Shown here: positions 7,544-14,517 of the stretch, one piece after another
How positions within the stretch are numbered: position 1 is the stretch's first letter
Layout of the letters: each line of letters opens with the position of its first letter
Origin: Lachnospiraceae bacterium UBA1778
Lineage (GTDB): Bacteria; Bacillota; Clostridia; Lachnospirales; Lachnospiraceae
DNA: 17,371 nt
NCBI GenBank assembly: GCA_002315255.1
Contig: DCGM01000096.1
Span: forward strand, 323 to 17,693
Direction: 5' to 3'
Notes under the pieces: generated by a model
Databases searched by the model: none
What the model saw: the letters and a program-made list of their open reading frames with translations, nothing else
Told to the model about the DNA's origin: nothing
Made by a program: the position numbers and the translations under genes

Positions 7544-8911
7544 TTACTTCCACTCCTCGTATGCCTTCTTCAACGCATAATACGACGGCTTGCAGTTGCC
7601 TTCGAGATCGATGAAGCCCCAACCGGTCTCGACCGGGCAGTTCGGCGAATCGCAGATATAGCAGGACGAGCTGTCCTTCCAGCAGTACGCGAAGCAGCCG
7701 ATGACGAAGTCCATCTTCGACAGTTTCCCGATCACGTCCGTATAGAAGCGTGCCTGGTCCTCGCGGTTATGCTTATACTCGGTCAGCTGATAGCCGTTGT
7801 TCAGCTCCTCATAGAAGTGCTGACGGTAGTTGTTCGTGTTCTGCGAATTGAACAGCAGATCGCGGAGCGTTTCCGGGTTTTTGTCCGGAACTTCTTCGTA
7901 GAGGCGCTCGCGGATGCGGGAATTGAAATTCTCATTCTCGATCAGGTTCAGGATGTCCGCTGCCGCTTCTTCCTCAGTCGAATAGCCGAACTGTCCTAAG
8001 AACTCGCTGCGCTCTTCATCCGTCAATGCCTGGCCCGCGCCGATATATCCGAACTCGCACAGCAGGATCGGAAGCTTCGACTGCGCATAGAAGCCGCGCA
8101 GAATCATATCATACCAGAAAGTCGTCTTAAAGGTGTTCTCGAAACAGCCGAGATAAAGGTCGATTCCGAGATAATCGCAGTACTGGTTGTAATCCTCCAG
8201 CATCGTATAATACTGATACATCAGGAAGTCCGCCACATTGTAGCCGACAATGATATCGCCCTTCACGTCTGCCGTCGCCTCGAGCTGCACCGCCACATAT
8301 TTAGCGGCTTCTTCCAGCGTCAGCGGCTGGCGGAACCGATCCACCGGCATTTCATTCGTAATCTGAAGTCCGCCGACATAGCCCTGCAGGTCCTGCGCCA
8401 TATAGCGCGCTTCCATCGCAACGTACGCCAATCCTTCTTCGGTGCGCGGGTCGACGGTACTCACCTTCTGCTCCGCTTCATTGCCCCCGAAATACGGGCT
8501 GTAAAGATAAGCATCCGGGTACGGCGTGACGCACATGACCTTGATGCCGGCTTCCGCATATTTCTTACAGTCTTCCTTATACCGCTTATATCCTTCGGTT
8601 TCGTTTCCGTCCGCGTCAAACACGGTATCGTAAAGATCGAAGCGGACCCAGTCGATGTTTGCGGACAGAATGCCCTCGATGTCATCCTTCGGGTGGCATA
8701 CGCCGTGGATGATGCCGTCCGTCTTTTCCTTCACTTCCTCAACCTGCTTTACGGTCGGCGTCACATAGCTCTTCAGCCATCCGCCGAGAACATAGCGGTA
8801 GCCGGTCGGATCAAGCTTCGGTCCTGCGATCGCGACGGCCGCCATCAGTACGCCCAGGATAACGGCGATTATGATAAGTGTCTTTACTAATTTCTTTCCC
8901 TTTTTCTTCAT
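7544..8911 (-). CDS. Membrane-anchored clan GH-A-like TIM-barrel glycoside hydrolase
   Basis: 455 residues from the ATG at 8911, which follows GGGGAGGAAGC. The N-terminus is a lysine-rich MKKKGKKLVK followed by a hydrophobic segment (about 11-30), an uncleaved anchor placing the rest outside. The barrel has strands typical of clan GH-A: WVRFDLYD (88-95), VMCVTPYPDAY, GLQITNEMPV with acid/base candidate E187 after N186, YLGIDLYLG (248-255), ILLCEFGYIG with nucleophile candidate E286, and FAYCWKD (408-413). The exact GH family is uncertain; there is a Cys-rich patch near the end (CYICDSPNCP, 417-426). It heads the minus-strand hydrolase genes but diverges from exopolysaccharide control genes, so the substrate may be dietary glycan or the cell's own exopolysaccharide. 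Confidence 0.75.
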   Translation of the reverse strand: MKKKGKKLVKTLIIIAVILGVLMAAVAIAGPKLDPTGYRYVLGGWLKSYVTPTVKQVEEVKEKTDGIIHGVCHPKDDIEGILSANIDWVRFDLYDTVFDADGNETEGYKRYKEDCKKYAEAGIKVMCVTPYPDAYLYSPYFGGNEAEQKVSTVDPRTEEGLAYVAMEARYMAQDLQGYVGGLQITNEMPVDRFRQPLTLEEAAKYVAVQLEATADVKGDIIVGYNVADFLMYQYYTMLEDYNQYCDYLGIDLYLGCFENTFKTTFWYDMILRGFYAQSKLPILLCEFGYIGAGQALTDEERSEFLGQFGYSTEEEAAADILNLIENENFNSRIRERLYEEVPDKNPETLRDLLFNSQNTNNYRQHFYEELNNGYQLTEYKHNREDQARFYTDVIGKLSKMDFVIGCFAYCWKDSSSCYICDSPNCPVETGWGFIDLEGNCKPSYYALKKAYEEWK

Positions 8912-8992
8912 GCTTCCTCCCCATTGTATTTTCTCAGTTGTCCGTTTTATCGGCCTCACATGTCTTGCACACTTTGTTCCGTAGTGATATAC

Positions 8993-9018
8993 TTGACTTA
9001 TCTATTATCTATTATAAT
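8993..9018 (+). promoter_or_regulatory. Predicted promoter for the exopolysaccharide control genes, short spacer
   Basis: A perfect TATAAT (9013-9018) lies 57 bases before the ATG at 9075. The best upstream match, TTGACT (8993-8998), gives a spacer of only 14 bases, shorter than the usual 16-18, so either a weaker -35 is used or an activator helps. The -10 overlaps that of the minus-strand promoter. Confidence 0.5.
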
Positions 9019-9038
9019 GAGTATATGTGCGATTTCAA
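9011..9038 (-). promoter_or_regulatory. Predicted sigma-A promoter for the minus-strand hydrolase genes
   Basis: Read on the minus strand, TTGAAA (9038-9033), a 16-base spacer and TATAAT (9016-9011) form a good -35/-10 pair about 100 bases upstream of the anchored hydrolase gene at 8911. The -10 box lies in the palindrome ATTATAAT, shared with the opposite strand. Confidence 0.65.
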
Positions 9039-9074
9039 TGATTTTTTCGCCGATACTTGATGGAGATTTTTCTG

Positions 9075-10352
9075 ATGTGGAATGATGAGTATAAGAAAAA
9101 GACGATCCGGACGATCATTCTCGCAGCCCTTTGTGTGATTACTGCGGCTGTTCTTCTGATTTTAGTGGTCAATGAGAATGCAAAAACCGACGAGGAAGAT
9201 GCGCGCCTTTTAGAGCAGTATGCGAAGCGCCAGACCGAGCAGGCGGACGAGAAACAGCAGGCAGAAGCGGCTGTAGAAGCGGAATATCAGAAAGATCTGG
9301 CCGCGGTTTTAGAGTATCTGCCGGGTATCGTCTGCTGGGGCGACACCTTGACCGCAGGCACGGAAAGCTCCGTCTCTTATCCGGACATCCTTCAGCGGTT
9401 GCTGAATACTTATATCTGTGATATCTATGACTTCCGCAGCACGATCTCGAATGCGGATGATTTCTCCCGCATCACTTGGAATAATTATACGGTCAGCATT
9501 CCGGTCATCAATATGGGTGTGGCGAATGAAGATACCGCTACTATCCTCGGCAGAAGCGGTGCTGTTCCGTTCATTCTCGCCAGTAACGTGACGATTCCCG
9601 CGGATTCGGAAAAGGTCCGCATCGTTCTTCGGAGCGAAGACGGAAGCGCCGTATCCCCGTTAAACGGCGGAAACTGCGGTGTTAATCCGGTCACGATTGA
9701 CGGCATCACCGGCACGCTCACGCTGGAAGACGAGCATACAGAAAACGGACACTCCTATGCCGCAGGCTATTATTTCTGCCGCGCGGAAGCCGGTTCCGAA
9801 AAGAAAGTGGCTGCGGGCACTGAAGTAATCACCGCCGCTGCGGATCTGTATCGCGATTACCTGCATGTAGTCTGCATCGGCACGTATGGCGGTTATTCGA
9901 GCGCTACAGAACTCGTTTCTCAGGTCAAAGCGCTTCTCAGCCGTCAGACAAAGAATACCGACCGTTATCTCGTCATCGGCATCTGCTATCAGGACGGCTG
10001 GGCCGATACCTCCGAGTATGATTCCGCATTGGTCCGCGCGTTCGGCGATCATTTCGTCAATCTCCGTAAATACCTCTGCTCAGACGGATTGTCTGACGCA
10101 GGCATCAGCGCCACTTCCGATGATAGGGCGTGCGCCGCTTCCGGAATCGTTCCTCCGTCTCTTCGGAGCGCCGCGGGCGATGAGGGGCTGAACGCGAAAG
10201 CGTATAAGCTGCTCGGCAAGCTCGTATATGACCGTATGGAAAAACTCGGCTACTTCGATGAAGTCGTCACCGAGCTGCATATTGATGATGTGCGGAAGAG
10301 CATCTTAAAGAGCTCCCCGTATTATTTCACAAACATAGTAAAATCCTGGTAA
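9075..10352 (+). CDS. Membrane-anchored SGNH/GDSL hydrolase-like protein with degraded catalytic residues
   Basis: 425 residues from the ATG at 9075, chosen because GGAG at 9062-9065 sits 9 bases upstream; TTG/ATG codons at 9057/9060 lack a site. One transmembrane segment (about 12-32) is followed by a charged, coiled-coil-like stretch (37-80), and the rest is outside. IVCWGDTLTAG (85-95) corresponds to SGNH block I, but the nucleophilic Ser of GDS is Thr91. NMGVANEDT (146-154) matches the block with the oxyanion Gly/Asn region. Near the end, GDEGLNAKAYKLL (368-380) aligns with the usual D-x-x-H-L-N block, and the His is absent. About 100 residues (160-260) form a beta-rich insert. It may bind or modify exopolysaccharide or be inactive. 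It is the first of four plus-strand exopolysaccharide control genes. Confidence 0.7.
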   Translation: MWNDEYKKKTIRTIILAALCVITAAVLLILVVNENAKTDEEDARLLEQYAKRQTEQADEKQQAEAAVEAEYQKDLAAVLEYLPGIVCWGDTLTAGTESSVSYPDILQRLLNTYICDIYDFRSTISNADDFSRITWNNYTVSIPVINMGVANEDTATILGRSGAVPFILASNVTIPADSEKVRIVLRSEDGSAVSPLNGGNCGVNPVTIDGITGTLTLEDEHTENGHSYAAGYYFCRAEAGSEKKVAAGTEVITAAADLYRDYLHVVCIGTYGGYSSATELVSQVKALLSRQTKNTDRYLVIGICYQDGWADTSEYDSALVRAFGDHFVNLRKYLCSDGLSDAGISATSDDRACAASGIVPPSLRSAAGDEGLNAKAYKLLGKLVYDRMEKLGYFDEVVTELHIDDVRKSILKSSPYYFTNIVKSW

Positions 10353-10376
10353 TATCGCCGCTTCTTTCCGCGATAT
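10352..10376 (+). other. Intergenic hairpin between SGNH-like and Wzz-like genes
   Basis: ATATCGC (10352-10358) and GCGATAT (10370-10376) are perfect complements around an 11-base loop, right at the stop of the SGNH-like gene. No run of T follows, so it is not a standard terminator. It could stabilise or mark processing of the transcript. Confidence 0.4.
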
Positions 10377-10406
10377 CCGTTCTTACGTATTGATTCAGGA
10401 GACACC

Positions 10407-11186
10407 ATGACTAACAAGACAAATAATGATGAAATCGAAATCGATCTTCTGAAGCTGCTCCGCACGCTTTGGAACAATGCACTCGTCATCCTTCTCGCCG
10501 GGCTTGTCGCGGGACTCGTTGCTTTCTTCGCTACGAGCCTCCTCATGAAGCCGAAATATCAGGCGAACACGATGATCTGCGTAAACAACAGTTCTTATTC
10601 TTACGGAAAAACGAACTACTCCATCAGCTCCTCCGAGGTCTCAGCATCTAACTCCTTGGTGCAGACCTATGTCGCGATTCTGAAGTCGCGAACCACGCTG
10701 GAAGCGGTGATTCAGAAGGCCGGTGTAAACTATACGTATCAGTCCCTTTCCTCTGCCATCAGCACCGAAGTCGTTTCCGGAACCGCGACTTTCAATGTGA
10801 CGGTCACCACGAACGATCCTTCCACGTCTGAGCTGATAGCGAATACGATTGCGGAAGTCCTTCCGGACCGCATCGCAGAGCTTGTCGACGGCGCGTCCGC
10901 GAAGATCGTCGACTATGCGATCACACCATCCCATCGTTCTTCACCGAGTTATAAGAAAAATATCGTGATCGGCATTGCAGGCGGAGTCCTCTGTGCCTGT
11001 GTCGTCATTGTCCTCTTAAGCCTAAAGAAGACGAAAGAGAACCAGCTGATCAGTTCCTCGGACGATCTCGAAAAGATGTTCCCGGATTATCAGCTTCTGG
11101 CGGTTATTCCGGATATGCGCCACGCCGGGAAAAAGGGTTATTACTACTCTTCCTACTATGGAACCTCTGAGAAAGGAAAGAAATAA
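10407..11186 (+). CDS. Wzz/CapA-type polysaccharide co-polymerase, BY-kinase activator
   Basis: 259 residues; ATG follows CAGGAG. Two transmembrane segments (about 24-47 and 185-206) flank an external alpha/beta domain, the layout of chain-length determinant proteins. EIEIDLLKLLRTLW at 10-22 is the typical cytoplasmic lead-in, and AITPSHRSSPSYKKN before the second membrane segment (171-185) is the proline-rich motif. In Gram-positive bacteria this protein activates a separate BY-kinase through its C-terminal cytoplasmic tail and sets exopolysaccharide chain length. The tail here (207-259) is long and contains a tyrosine cluster, YYYSSYYG (245-252), unusual because tyrosine clusters normally sit on the kinase. 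The kinase gene starts 3 bases after this stop. Confidence 0.9.
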   Translation: MTNKTNNDEIEIDLLKLLRTLWNNALVILLAGLVAGLVAFFATSLLMKPKYQANTMICVNNSSYSYGKTNYSISSSEVSASNSLVQTYVAILKSRTTLEAVIQKAGVNYTYQSLSSAISTEVVSGTATFNVTVTTNDPSTSELIANTIAEVLPDRIAELVDGASAKIVDYAITPSHRSSPSYKKNIVIGIAGGVLCACVVIVLLSLKKTKENQLISSSDDLEKMFPDYQLLAVIPDMRHAGKKGYYYSSYYGTSEKGKK

Positions 11187-11188
11187 TC

Positions 11189-11887
11189 ATGGCTGAGAAA
11201 AATACGATTGTCGATGAATCTTTTCTTTGTGATAATTTGAGTTTTGCCGCGAAAGAGGCTTATAAAAAACTCCGTACGAATACGCTGCTTCTTTTGGGCG
11301 ATAATGACGGCTGTAAGGTGATCGGCGTCACGAGCGCACAGCCGAGCGAGGGCAAAAGCCTGACTTCTGTCAATCTGGCCTTTTCCCTGTCCGAACTCGA
11401 TAAAAAGGTCCTTTTGATTGACGGCGATATGCGTCGCCCGTCGATAGCTGCGAAGTTAAATAAGCGCTTGGCCCCAGGTCTTAGCAATCTTCTCGCCGAG
11501 CAGGAGATCAGCGGCTCGCCGATTCAGAAATATCTCGATTCTGACGGAAAGAAACGCTTCGATGTCCTTTGCAGCGGCAGTGTCCCGGAAAATCCGAGCG
11601 AACTTCTCTCTTCTTCTGTTTTTAAGAGCCTGCTTCGCGCGATCCGGAAAAAATATGATTATGTTGTCATCGACCTCCCGCCGGTCGGCGCGGTCATTGA
11701 TGCTACCGAGGTCGGCAAGCTGGCCGACGGAATGCTCGTCATTTTACGTGAGAATACCTGTTCGCGTTCGATGCTGTCCAGTTGTGTGAAGCAGCTGGAG
11801 CTGGCGAAAATTAAGATTCTCGGCTTCGTAATGAACGGCTCTCTCGAGGGCTCCGGAAAAGAGTACCAGTACTCGAATTATCAGTAA
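11189..11887 (+). CDS. BY-kinase (CpsD/CapB-type tyrosine kinase) of exopolysaccharide control
   Basis: 232 residues, with AAAGGAAAG eight bases before the ATG. KEAYKKLRTN (22-31) is the conserved oligomerisation region. Walker A is SAQPSEGKSLTS (49-60), Walker A' LLIDGDMRRP (75-84) and Walker B YVVIDLPPVG (158-167). The C-terminus carries three tyrosines (Y226, Y228, Y231), the autophosphorylation cluster. The enzyme phosphorylates itself and partners when bound to the membrane modulator encoded immediately upstream, and so controls polysaccharide export and length. The phosphatase that reverses this is encoded next. Confidence 0.93.
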   Translation: MAEKNTIVDESFLCDNLSFAAKEAYKKLRTNTLLLLGDNDGCKVIGVTSAQPSEGKSLTSVNLAFSLSELDKKVLLIDGDMRRPSIAAKLNKRLAPGLSNLLAEQEISGSPIQKYLDSDGKKRFDVLCSGSVPENPSELLSSSVFKSLLRAIRKKYDYVVIDLPPVGAVIDATEVGKLADGMLVILRENTCSRSMLSSCVKQLELAKIKILGFVMNGSLEGSGKEYQYSNYQ

Positions 11888-11904
11888 CAGCGAGGCGTTT
11901 TTGC

Positions 11905-12621
11905 ATGGTTGATTTTCATTCGCATATCCTTCCCGGCATTGATGACGGCTCACGCAGTATCGAGATGAGCCTTACTATGCTTCGGAGAAGCTCTGAGCAG
12001 GGCGTCCGCACGATTTTTGCGACGCCCCATTTTTATGCGGATGAGACGAGCCCGAAGCGTTTTCTTTCGGCGCGTTCGGAGTCTTTCGCCCGCTTAAATG
12101 ACGCTTTACAAAAAAATCCCTCTGCATATCCGAAAATCCGGCTCGGAGCAGAGGTCCTGTTCTTCCCCGGAATGTCTGATGCAGAGGAGCTTTCTCGATT
12201 AATGATGGAAAATACGGACGGTCTTTTAGTCGAGCCGCCGATGGCGCGTTGGACGGATTCAATGCTGAACGAGATTGAAGCGGCCGGATATAATCTCCAC
12301 TGTATCCCGGTAGTCGCCCACGTCGACCGCTATATGCGCTGCCTGCGCGACGGAACTCTCATCGACCGCGTGCTGGACCGCCGCCTGCTCGTTCAGGTCA
12401 ATGCCAGCTTCTTCATCCATGAGGATACGCGCGATTATGCGCTCCGCCTCCTTTCGGACGGCCGGATTCAGTTTATCGGTTCTGACTGCCACAATAATGA
12501 AGACCGCGCGCCAAATATCGGACGCGCCGTGCGCATTATCGAGGACGCCGGCTGCAAAGAAGCGTTAGAAACGCTTAAGCGGCACGTGTCACGTTTTATC
12601 GGTCTCGATTCCCCAGTCTGA
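11905..12621 (+). CDS. PHP-domain protein-tyrosine phosphatase, CpsB/YwqE type
   Basis: 238 residues. Metal-binding PHP motifs are visible: DFHSHILPGIDDG with H5 and H7, FATPHFY with H42, LGAEVLFF with E83, VVAHVDRY with H139, and IGSDCHN with D194 and H196. This manganese-dependent phosphatase removes phosphate from the BY-kinase encoded 17 bases upstream. The ribosome site is weak (GCGAGGCG), so coupling to upstream translation is likely. The 3' end overlaps the end of the convergent nucleotidyltransferase-like gene by 33 bases. No glycosyltransferase gene follows, unlike many exopolysaccharide operons. Confidence 0.93.
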   Translation: MVDFHSHILPGIDDGSRSIEMSLTMLRRSSEQGVRTIFATPHFYADETSPKRFLSARSESFARLNDALQKNPSAYPKIRLGAEVLFFPGMSDAEELSRLMMENTDGLLVEPPMARWTDSMLNEIEAAGYNLHCIPVVAHVDRYMRCLRDGTLIDRVLDRRLLVQVNASFFIHEDTRDYALRLLSDGRIQFIGSDCHNNEDRAPNIGRAVRIIEDAGCKEALETLKRHVSRFIGLDSPV

Positions 12622-13791
12622 CAGTTTTCTCACTCGCGCTTCCATTTCTTCTTTATACCCGCTTCGAAGCGGCGTCATAGCCTCCTGAAGCCCTGCCCGC
12701 ATATTCTTTCTCCGGATAGAGTTTCCAAACCGCTTACACCACATGACCGGCAGAAGCGCTTTACAATCCGGCATGTCAGGGTATCTTCGGCGCATCTCGC
12801 TATACGGCGGGAAGAAGCCCGACAGAACATCCCGAAGCCGTTTTGTTCCACTCGTTTTATTCAGGCGGTTCCGGTTTGCGCATTCATAGAGGTTCTTTTC
12901 CTTTTCAGAAAGCCGGATCTTTCCGCTCACACCATGTCCCAGTACATCTTCCTCCGTCTGTTCCGCAAACGCTTCCGTGATCGCTTCTGATCCATTCGGT
13001 GCTTCCACCCCAAACCAACGCGCGATTAAGGCGAAACAGATCCCCGCAAATTTCTCGATCGATACTTTCCGAATCTTTTCCGTCACCACATCCCAGTCGA
13101 GTCCGCCGTTTCGGATCATCAATGCAATATCCATAAATAACCGGATTCCGGCGCCCTGATAGAGGAGATGCTTCTGCAGATGAATCAGGAGATAGACAAA
13201 CGCATACTCGGGGTTGAGGATGTATGAAAAGCTTCCGTCGCTCTTTGGGTGAGCATTCTCCCATGCACTGTCCGAGAACCGCACGAAGCGGTCCTCGCTG
13301 GTCGCCCCCGAATAAATCAGCCCGTGATGGAGTTCGATTTCCCCCTCCGGGCTCTTTAAAAACCACTCCAGGTTTTCCCGCTTTTCGCCCACTCCCGTAC
13401 ACCCGTTCTCCAGAAGCGCCTGATAGGCCTTTTTCTTGTCTTCCGGATGCACCATGATATCGAGGTCCCCCATAGACCGAAGCGCCGGAATCGGGTAATA
13501 TTTCGCCGTCTCCGGTCCCTTCTCGATAATATACGGGATTTTCTCCGCCCTAAAGGCGCTGTCGATCTTCCGCAGAAGCTTTTCGCGCATCGCCATGCGG
13601 TAACAGCAGAAATCCATCTCGCCCGCTAGTGCCGTGAGTCCTGTCTGATATTCGATAATTCCGCTGCAGTCCTGCTCCAGCGAAAGGGCTACTATGGAAG
13701 AGATATCAAGTCCGCCCGGGACGGCCGTTTTTCTTCGGTTGACAAAATCGGATAGGGCCTCTAATAAAAAACGCTGCTCGTTTGAAAGCAT
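12589..13791 (-). CDS. NTP_transf_5-type nucleotidyltransferase-like protein, RiPP-locus associated
   Basis: 400 residues; the ATG at 13791 follows AAGGAGAT by 7 bases. The fold is suggested by IIEKGPETAKYYP (88-100), RSMGDLDIMV (105-114) with D109 and D111 as the metal-binding pair, and GEIELHHGLIY (150-160), the pattern of the uncharacterised nucleotidyltransferase family NTP_transf_5. The middle part (about 170-260) is helical, with HLQKHLLYQGAGIRLFMDIALM. Members of this family are often found in lasso-peptide and other RiPP clusters together with PqqD-like, ABC exporter and HPr-kinase-like genes, exactly the set transcribed divergently here. Its substrate is unknown; a role in nucleotidylating a peptide or a partner protein is inference. 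The frame stays open upstream of the ATG to a TAG, so a longer non-ATG form is possible. Confidence 0.8.
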   Translation of the reverse strand: MLSNEQRFLLEALSDFVNRRKTAVPGGLDISSIVALSLEQDCSGIIEYQTGLTALAGEMDFCCYRMAMREKLLRKIDSAFRAEKIPYIIEKGPETAKYYPIPALRSMGDLDIMVHPEDKKKAYQALLENGCTGVGEKRENLEWFLKSPEGEIELHHGLIYSGATSEDRFVRFSDSAWENAHPKSDGSFSYILNPEYAFVYLLIHLQKHLLYQGAGIRLFMDIALMIRNGGLDWDVVTEKIRKVSIEKFAGICFALIARWFGVEAPNGSEAITEAFAEQTEEDVLGHGVSGKIRLSEKEKNLYECANRNRLNKTSGTKRLRDVLSGFFPPYSEMRRRYPDMPDCKALLPVMWCKRFGNSIRRKNMRAGLQEAMTPLRSGYKEEMEARVRKLSDWGIETDKT

Positions 13792-13891
13792 TTCGCGGAT
13801 CTCCTTCGTTTCATATGCCGACTGGATTTCTCTGGCGGAGTGTCCCTTCAGGGTCAGTGGAATCTCCTCTGGAATCTAAAGCCGTATGACG

Positions 13892-13920
13892 ATTTTATCA
13901 TATGCGAAAAGAGAAGACAA
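13892..13920 (-). promoter_or_regulatory. Predicted promoter for the nucleotidyltransferase-like gene
   Basis: On the minus strand, TTGTCT (13920-13915), a 17-base spacer and TAAAAT (13897-13892) with TGA just before the -10 form an extended -10 promoter. It lies about 100 bases before the ATG at 13791, back to back with the peptide promoter. Confidence 0.6.
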
Positions 13921-13965
13921 GCAAGGAAAGCCCTTTCAGATCGCGTCAAAAAAACGCCTTTATGG

Positions 13966-13994
13966 TTGACTGTTAAAGAGCGTTGCGTTATACT
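13966..13994 (+). promoter_or_regulatory. Strong predicted promoter for the tandem peptide genes
   Basis: TTGACT (13966-13971), a 17-base spacer and TATACT (13989-13994) closely match the sigma-A consensus. Transcription would begin near base 14001, giving a leader of about 30 bases with the ribosome site AAAGGGG (14019-14025) six bases before the first peptide start. Confidence 0.75.
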
Positions 13995-14031
13995 ATCTTT
14001 ATCTTTTTAGAAATTCTTAAAGGGGTATGCT

Positions 14032-14100
14032 ATGAAACAGTTTGAAGAAGCCGAAATTGAAATCGTTTCTGTTGAAAATGACGTAGTCTGCATATCATGA
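14032..14100 (+). CDS. Putative RiPP precursor peptide A (22 residues)
   Basis: A very short gene with a consensus promoter and ribosome site. The peptide begins MKQFEEAEIEI and ends NDVVCIS, with a single Cys at 20 and Ser22 as its last residue. It is paralogous to the next peptide: residues 1-5 and 7-11 are identical, and D17, V19 and S22 also align. Among the first 11 codons four differ only silently, evidence that the amino-acid sequence is kept by selection. The charged AEIEI stretch could form the beta strand that PqqD-type domains bind in leader peptides. Its TGA overlaps the start of peptide B. Length resembles PqqA, but the Glu-x3-Tyr of PqqA is missing. Product class unknown. Confidence 0.75.
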   Translation: MKQFEEAEIEIVSVENDVVCIS

Positions 14101-14171
14101 AGCAGTTTGAAGACGCTGAGATCGAAATCACGGAAATTAATTCTGATGCAGTAGTGACGAGTCCCATGTAA
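14097..14171 (+). CDS. Putative RiPP precursor peptide B (24 residues)
   Basis: Starts at an ATGA overlap with peptide A, so it is probably translated by coupling. It begins MKQFEDAEIEI and ends DAVVTSPM, two residues longer than its neighbour. Ser22 is encoded by AGT, against TCA in peptide A; these codons are not one step apart, so a retained serine suggests function. Peptide B has no cysteine, so the Cys of peptide A is not a shared modification site; shared candidate sites are Asp17, Ser22 and the glutamates. The PqqD-like gene begins 23 bases downstream. Confidence 0.75.
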   Translation: MKQFEDAEIEITEINSDAVVTSPM

Positions 14172-14194
14172 TTTTTCCCGGTCAGGAGTATCAA

Positions 14195-14458
14195 ATGAAG
14201 TTAAAATATGAGATGTCCTATATCGAAATCGATGGAACGCTCCGCGCGATGCCCCTTTTCGATGACACAGACCGGCGTTACGTTCTCCATCTGAACGGTA
14301 CGACTGCGGATATTCTGAAAGTGCTTGAGCAGGATGTGACGGAAGATGAGATTGTGTCCGCATTAAAGAAAGAGTATGATGCGACCGAAGAGCAGCTCCT
14401 TCCCAGTATTCGGAAGGTTGTCGGAATGCTTCGCGAGTATGGTCTATTGACCGAATAA
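14195..14458 (+). CDS. PqqD-like peptide chaperone (RiPP recognition element)
   Basis: An 87-residue protein, the usual size for stand-alone PqqD proteins, with AGGAG six bases before the ATG. After an N-terminal beta part (about 7-33, MSYIEIDGTLRAMPLF...YVLHLNG), three helices follow: TTADILKVLEQ (36-46), TEDEIVSALKKEYDA (49-63) and EEQLLPSIRKVVGMLREYGLL (about 65-85). This matches the winged-helix RiPP recognition fold that grips leader peptides and hands them to a modifying enzyme. Its place directly after two leader-like peptides makes them its natural ligands. No radical SAM enzyme is present nearby, so the partner enzyme differs from PQQ synthesis. Confidence 0.85.
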   Translation: MKLKYEMSYIEIDGTLRAMPLFDDTDRRYVLHLNGTTADILKVLEQDVTEDEIVSALKKEYDATEEQLLPSIRKVVGMLREYGLLTE

Positions 14459-14484
14459 CAGGTGCTTTCTGCACCCGAACCTTT

Positions 14485-14517
14485 GCCGGAGGCAGTTTTG
14501 TCTTCGGCATATTTTTT
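14485..14517 (+). terminator. Terminator-like hairpin after the PqqD-like gene, possible attenuator
   Basis: GCCGGAGGC (14485-14493) pairs with GTCTTCGGC (14500-14508), nine pairs including two G-T wobbles, around a 6-base loop, followed by ATATTTTTT. A small perfect hairpin, GGTGC/GCACC (14461-14475), sits just before it. It would end most transcripts after the peptides and PqqD and so favour peptide over exporter synthesis. Confidence 0.6.

Noticed and set aside
10352..10376. Rho-independent terminator after the SGNH-like gene
   Set aside because: The stem is good but no T run follows, and the next gene is close and in the same direction.
13792..13857. In-frame extension of the nucleotidyltransferase-like protein from a CTG at 13857, with AGAGGAG six bases upstream
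   Set aside because: The ATG at 13791 has a good ribosome site and gives an N-terminus (MLSNEQRFLLEAL) like the family's. CTG starts are rare, so the extension is only an alternative.
14032..14171. PqqA precursors of a PQQ pathway
   Set aside because: Length and the PqqD neighbour fit, but the Glu-x3-Tyr pair needed for PQQ is missing and there is no radical SAM gene.
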